From: Lactarius indigo | Taxonomy: Eukaryota; Basidiomycota; Agaricomycetes; Russulales; Russulaceae | Assembly (NCBI GenBank): GCA_025766275.1 | Contig: JAFKAC010000008.1 | Span: 248,001 to 312,000 of the forward strand | Reading direction: 5' to 3' | DNA length: 64,000 nt | Shown: positions 59,101 through 64,000 of the stretch, in pieces | How the letters are laid out: each line of letters opens with the position of its first letter | Numbering within the stretch: the stretch's first letter is position 1 | Made by a program: the position numbers and the translations under genes | The notes under the pieces: model-generated | The model's input: the letters and a program-made list of their open reading frames with translations, nothing else | Told to the model about the DNA's origin: nothing | Database searches by the model: none

Positions 59101-62100
59101 CCTTTTGGAGCTCACATTTCCACGTTGTTACACAAACGGGAATGGATCCCACTGTAGAGGACCATATGTTGGCCGTCACTGAAGCGGGGAAGATTGAATA
59201 ACATTGCGTTTGCGCACGCAGATCGGAATCGGACACGAATGTCATCATCTTGGTTGATAGTCGGCAGAACATCAGAGGGAAGGGTAGGAGGGCTATCGCT
59301 ATCGCTGGCGCCACCGTCGTCATCTAGGGGCCGTCTCGTCTCCAGAAGGCGTTCAGATGGGTCCAAGGTGATATACCGTACCAGAAAAGCTACGAAGGCG
59401 TCGCGGATTTTCCACGAGCGAACCTTAGTTCTTGTTCCGTTGCGATCTTCATCGTGAGTAACTTGTACAAGTTTTAGAAGCCACTCGAAGAAGTTGCGGA
59501 CCTTATCGACCGTGTCACTATCTATGTGGTCGGCCTCTACCCAGAGATGTGCTGTAGAGTCAAGTAACTGAATAATCATGAGTTTTAGTTCATCATTCAG
59601 CTGATAGATGTATTGCGTAGATAGTGAGGCAAATTTGACTAGCAAGTTGTCTAGTATCGTGAGGTTGATATTGAGCGCCCGGCGGCGCACGCTGGCCAGA
59701 TAAGCTTTGCTCGCGAGTAAGAACTCGTCGCCGTCACAGTTGAGAACAATGTCGGTCAGTTCCCGGTCCCTTGTTGGTTCTTCGCCCGACGACTGGAGGA
59801 TAGGGCCCACAGCGAGAAACGACACGCAGACCTCCAGAATTGCTTCAGCAGGGACTCTGCCGCTTGAATGCCTCTGTGCCTCCACAGGAGTAGCAATGGA
59901 AGTAGATTGCGCGGGACCAAAATCGTCCTCGTCGTCTGGTTCAATACCATCAGCGGTGAATGGACGTCCAGAGCTCCTAGCAAGGACAACCCGTAGAGTT
60001 GTCTTGAGGGCAGTCATCATCTGAGTGAGGAAGTCTGACACCTGTGAACTTGTGAGCTTGGTAGTAGCGATATGTGAGTTGGTTACCTCGGGAATCTGCC
60101 AGATCACTCTTTGCAGTTCGCGGGGTGACGAATGTGAAGGGTCCTTATCCGGGTTGACATTAATGAGGCGGTGTAATACCCCCCGTCTTATCCCCGCTCC
60201 AAAGTGAGGGGGGAGCATTGCTATCCAAGGGTCAACATCCTCATCTTCAGCGATGCGGACAAGGGGATCAAATCCAAGAAGCACAAGGGCTTTTTCTTCG
60301 AGTGTCCATTTATTGCTCGTAAAAACATGAGCAATGCCGGCAGCAGCTTTGCAAGCAGCGTGCAAGACTCGCCGGTTTGACATGGTACCATTGAGGACAA
60401 GTAATCCCTCAAAGGACAGGGCCGCAACAGAAAAGTCCAAGATGCTTCGCGCCCTCTCGGCACTGAGGGGATTACTGCCATTTGTCACATCGATATCTTC
60501 AAGTACCTTCAACAGAATAGAAGATACTTTACGCTCTCTGGATCCGGGGGACACTAGATCACCGACTTTGACGACATGTGTAGTCACCGATGAGAGATGG
60601 CGCGATGGTTCGGGTTCAGTTGACAAAAACGTGAAAGTGGGAAGTCGCGCATGCAGCAAGAAATCACGGATGACAAGACTCTGATAGTCCCCTTTGACGG
60701 CACCTACGATGTTGGATTCCGGAAGCAGCGTGCGGCATGGCAAGCTTGTACGCTTTTGGAGTCCGCAAGCACTGCTCAGGACGAGGGTCACATCGCTGGC
60801 CATTGGATGCGCCGTTCTTGATTTCCCGCTTCCAGAACCGCCTCTCAAGTCTCGGACGGCATGGAGGCCGTAGCAATCGGCTAGCCAACTAAGAACCTTG
60901 TCCTCAATGCGCATCCTGTACAGACGCATATCTTGGTTGGCTATTTGTAAGCAGAGAGAGACGAAGGCGCAGACTGAGTCATATGGAAAGGGTGGGCCTT
61001 GAACGTCCATGTCTTTCGCGAAAGCTTCGATTTCTAGCAGAACGCGCTGCGTTGCGAGGAGGTGCTTTGAGTGTAAAAGGAGGGTATATGCGACGTGGCA
61101 GGCTGATCGTGATACGACCGGAACGTCTGCCCTACGAACAGCGTGAGTCCATATAGGGTCCCAAGTTTGTGGCGTTGCAAGAGAGGATGAGGGTGTTGTT
61201 GCCCCAGAAGACACTTGACTTTCAGCTATGGCAGCCAAACAGAGAAACACCCATGACTGTATTAGTGCGTCGTCACAAGAAATAACTTGGAGCAGATGCG
61301 AAAGAACGCTTTGTTGAAGGGTTTCGTGCAGAATATCCCAGTGTCGGTCGATGAAGAAGAGGAGGATTTGAAGGTGATACGAACGAACTGCCGGCGAGGA
61401 TTCTAACTGAATGACGTGTAGCAAAGACGAAATTGGGCTGTCAAACTTTGCTCTTTTCCCTTCACGCTTTATGAGGTTTGGTGGCCGAGAGTGAAAAGAC
61501 TCTGTCAAGGAATGAAGCTAGGTCCAGTAAGTATAGTTATGGGCAAGGAAGGGTAGAAAGATGACAAACTTTCTCAGCACAGTCCGCTTGTAGCTCGAGA
61601 ATAGTCCAAGATGCGGCCTGATTTGCGTCAAAGTCACGCCCATATCGAAACGTCCGAGCTACGAATGCGCCCGGTTTGCCTTTGCGTGCACCACCGTTTC
61701 CTATGAGGGATAGCCGTAATGAATCCAATGAGAGACCATCAACGCCCCATCGACTTTCTGCTTCTCCATCCAGCAGGCTCCACAAACGAGATACTCCGTC
61801 GACGTAAGAGAAGTCCAGGTACGAAGAAACTGCCTCGCGATAAGCTGTCGTATAAAAGGGAAAAAGAATGCGCAGGACAATAATGAGGTTCTCTTTGACT
61901 GCTTTGTTTTTGGTCCCCCATATCCCAAGAAGAGCATCCCATGACCCCTGCGCGAACTGAGTGACGGCGCCTCGCATGTTCAGGGCCAGATGAGAAAGAG
62001 TCGCAGACAGCATAACGAAGTAGTCCGGGTGGAGAGAAGTGTCAGAAGGATACAGGTTTAAAAATCGCAGTAGGCGATTCAACACAGCACGACCCAAGTT

Positions 62101-62892
62101 TGGGTATTCGCTTGCAAGAAGGGGCGCGGATGGAAAGGTGAGGAGAAGCGAAAGGACCGACGCGTACTCGATCTGTTCCACGGATACTGGGTAACGTTGG
62201 ATACGCTGAATATTGCTCCGCGTCATTGAAGGTTCCGGAGTCCCGCTTCCCTCGCCTCTCCTTCGCTTTCTAGTTTCGGCTGTGGACACAGGGGAGTCCC
62301 CATCTTCATCGTCTTCTATAACAGAATCTGACCCAGCCTCCGTTCCAACGGTATCATCGTGCTCGATATCTTCAGTCAGCTTCTTTCTCAGAGAGTCCCC
62401 CAAAACCACGTTGAAACCTATCTCCACCAGTTTTACCCACATGTCATCGTCGATGTGTTCCAGATGAGGTGGATAGTCTAACACACATCGTATAGCCTTT
62501 GCGTAGTCCAGTGCAATGGGGAGAAAAAGTTTCCCTTGATGGGAACTGGTTTGCACGAGATGATTAAGCAAAGCCTTGACAACATTCTTGTGGGTTAGCT
62601 GATGGACACTTCGCTCTGTCAACCACCGAACAGCAGATGCGGCCTCTGCGACCCTCTTTTTAGCGGCAGAAGCGGATTTGGACCCGCGAGTAACCGATGA
62701 CTTTTCAGCGAGGACGGCTGCGAATAGGGCCTGGAATAAAGCTAGCCATCCTAGACGCTTGGGGGAATTGTCAAGTTCAGCGACAACACCGTCGCGAGCG
62801 AGAGCAGCGCGAAGGGATGATATCGCAGCCTGCCTTTCTTTGATCCCATTTGACTTCAGCTGCTCGATGAGAGAATTGATAGTTCTGTGCAT
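53133..62892 (-). CDS. TEL1: ATM/Tel1 checkpoint kinase
   Basis: This is a PI3K-like protein kinase that responds to double-strand breaks and telomere length. Ten exons close in phase: 62892-61570, 61517-59116, 59067-56077, 56028-55638, 55588-54452, 54398-54181, 54124-53788, 53723-53533, 53460-53213 and 53152-53133 (~3085 residues, close to human ATM). The N-terminus has the TAN-like motif ([20 protein letters not shown]). HEAT-type helices fill most of the protein. The FAT region includes [15 protein letters not shown] and [17 protein letters not shown]. The kinase domain (~2640-2990) has [32 protein letters not shown] (catalytic loop) and [11 protein letters not shown] (activation loop). 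The FATC tail is [20 protein letters not shown] ending GWSPHM, the last seven codons (including stop) in a 20-nt exon. The ATG at 62892 is the first in the opening frame. Confidence 0.95.
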
Positions 62893-63554
62893 GGGAAACT
62901 CACGGACGAGTTGGAAGAATGTACGAACGACCAATCATGGGCCTGCTTCTAAGATGACTAATCTATTGCATTTGTTTGGCTCCCAAGTTATGTGTTTGTG
63001 TTCTGTTTTATTTTCTTTCCTCGCTATGTTCATTGACCTCGTACTCAATTCCATTCAAGTGTTCATTCACACTGTGAAACCCGCCTCATTGATGAACCCC
63101 TTTCGGTAATGGCCTCTTTCTGCCCGGGCAGTGCTTATACACCACCCTGCTCCGGTTCTGGTGAACGGCCAAGAGGAATTCATTTGCCCGTCTAATCAGC
63201 GGGCAGATTGGTGCTTGAGAAGTGCAGATTTTTTCTCTGTAATCTCTGTCACGGTTTTTAGCCACCGCACAGCCTACGTGTACCTCGTCGCTTTTATGGG
63301 ATACATTATTATCCGTCTACTATTTTACTGCAATGGACCCATCACTCGACCGATCATCTTCGCCAAACAACAGTGCTCAATATGTTGCCGAGAAGATATG
63401 TATCACATCTCTTGTTCTAAAACGTGTTTAGGGGCACTATTTACCAGGGACTTGAGTAAAAGTGGACCCTGTGTCGGAATGAGGTCCGACTCGGATCCGT
63501 CCATGACGACGCGTTCCTCATAGGAGCAGGGATGGCGACAAAACATTCGTGATC
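62893..63554. other. Intergenic, TEL1 upstream region
   Basis: About 660 bp with the TEL1 promoter on the minus strand. Open frames here are short and unsupported. Confidence 0.5.
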
Positions 63555-63898
63555 AAGACGATGTCACTCTCCAGGCCTACCTCCTACGCCCCCCTGACCC
63601 CGATCTGCTCTCTGAACAAGACCTGGACCCGGCTTGAACAGCCGCCCGGTATTTTACCCTTTTCCGTATTGCTCCTCTGCCGTTAGTCTTTATTTGTGCG
63701 GTATGCTACTTCTTTTCCTTCGGTACTTACGTTTCCTCTGGAAGGTGACGAAACTATTCTACTATATCACTTGGGTGCACGTTACTTTACTTCTCGTAAA
63801 TCTCACCTCTCTTTATAGAGGGCGAGGACCGGTCTTGTATTATCTACTGTCCCGGAATAACCCTGATCCAAAAAAAAAAAAAAAAGACGATGTCACTC
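63555..63898 (+). mobile_element. Probable poly(A)-tailed retroposed insert with target-site duplication
   Basis: The 15-mer AAGACGATGTCACTC occurs at 63555-63569 and again at 63884-63898. The ~314 bp between them end in an uninterrupted A tract (about 63870-63885) that abuts the second copy. A short direct repeat flanking a sequence with a 3' A tail is the signature of target-primed retroposition by a LINE machinery (SINE, truncated LINE or processed transcript). The body has no reverse-transcriptase motif. A GGCTTGAACAGCC near 63632-63644 only weakly resembles a tRNA B box. Confidence 0.6.
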
Positions 63899-64000
63899 CT
63901 ACTTGGGTTCTCACAAAGGGGTGTTAACCAAACAATATGTCGTCTGTTCTTCCTACGTTAGACTCCGAGAGGTGGGCTCAAAGCACCGACGAATGAAGTG
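63899..64000 (+). other. Window end, possible gene start
   Basis: An ATG at 63937 opens MSSVLPTLDSERWAQSTDE before a TGA, close to the window end. It could be a first exon or a chance ORF; there is not enough sequence to decide. Confidence 0.25.

Overview
The window reads as nuclear DNA of a basidiomycete fungus, most likely an agaricomycete. Almost every gene is cut by many short introns of about 48-70 nt with GT..AG ends. The gene set is fungal: an Opi1 repressor, a Urbs1/SreA-type iron GATA factor, a Ste20 kinase, Mkt1, a Bud6 N-terminal module and a decayed Crinkler (CRN) gene. I rebuilt the genes by hand from splice signals, frame continuity and remembered family motifs. No database search was possible. 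Exon joins are stated where every phase closes.

Layout. 1-206: 3' end of the E2 variant Mms2 (+). 1.3-16.9 kb: a run of minus-strand genes, namely OPI1, the double-finger GATA repressor, an augmin HAUS6-like protein, an unknown protein, ribosomal protein eL37 and a VPS9-domain Rab5 GEF. 17.2-24.6 kb (+): a coiled-coil protein, a short Bud6/Aip3 N-terminal module, a disordered protein with a C-terminal NTF2-like domain, and a broken CRN gene. 25.4 kb: a 62-nt hairpin. 25.9-30.7 kb: spliceosomal cyclophilin CWC27 (+), ER-anchored E2 UBC6 (+) and thymidylate kinase (-). 30.7-38.4 kb: a gene-poor block with one strongly frameshifted coding relic near 34.3-34.7 kb. 38.4-45.2 kb (-): a small C2H2 protein, MKT1 and coatomer epsilon. 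45.4-52.5 kb (+): checkpoint clamp RAD9, then a STE20-type PAK kinase. 53.1-62.9 kb (-): a complete TEL1/ATM kinase of about 3085 residues. 63.55-63.90 kb: a probable poly(A)-tailed retroposed insert bounded by a 15-bp direct repeat.

Most genes are housekeeping and do not form one pathway. Three belong to the DNA-damage response (MMS2 for PCNA polyubiquitination, RAD9 for the 9-1-1 clamp, TEL1/ATM for break signalling), but they are far apart and their co-location is probably chance. The accessory signals worth a second look are the CRN relic with a duplicated header domain, the stand-alone Bud6 module beside an NTF2-like orphan, the perfect-loop hairpin, the retroposon with a target-site duplication, the micro-exon structure of eL37, and GATA-repressor consensus sites within and upstream of the iron repressor's own gene.
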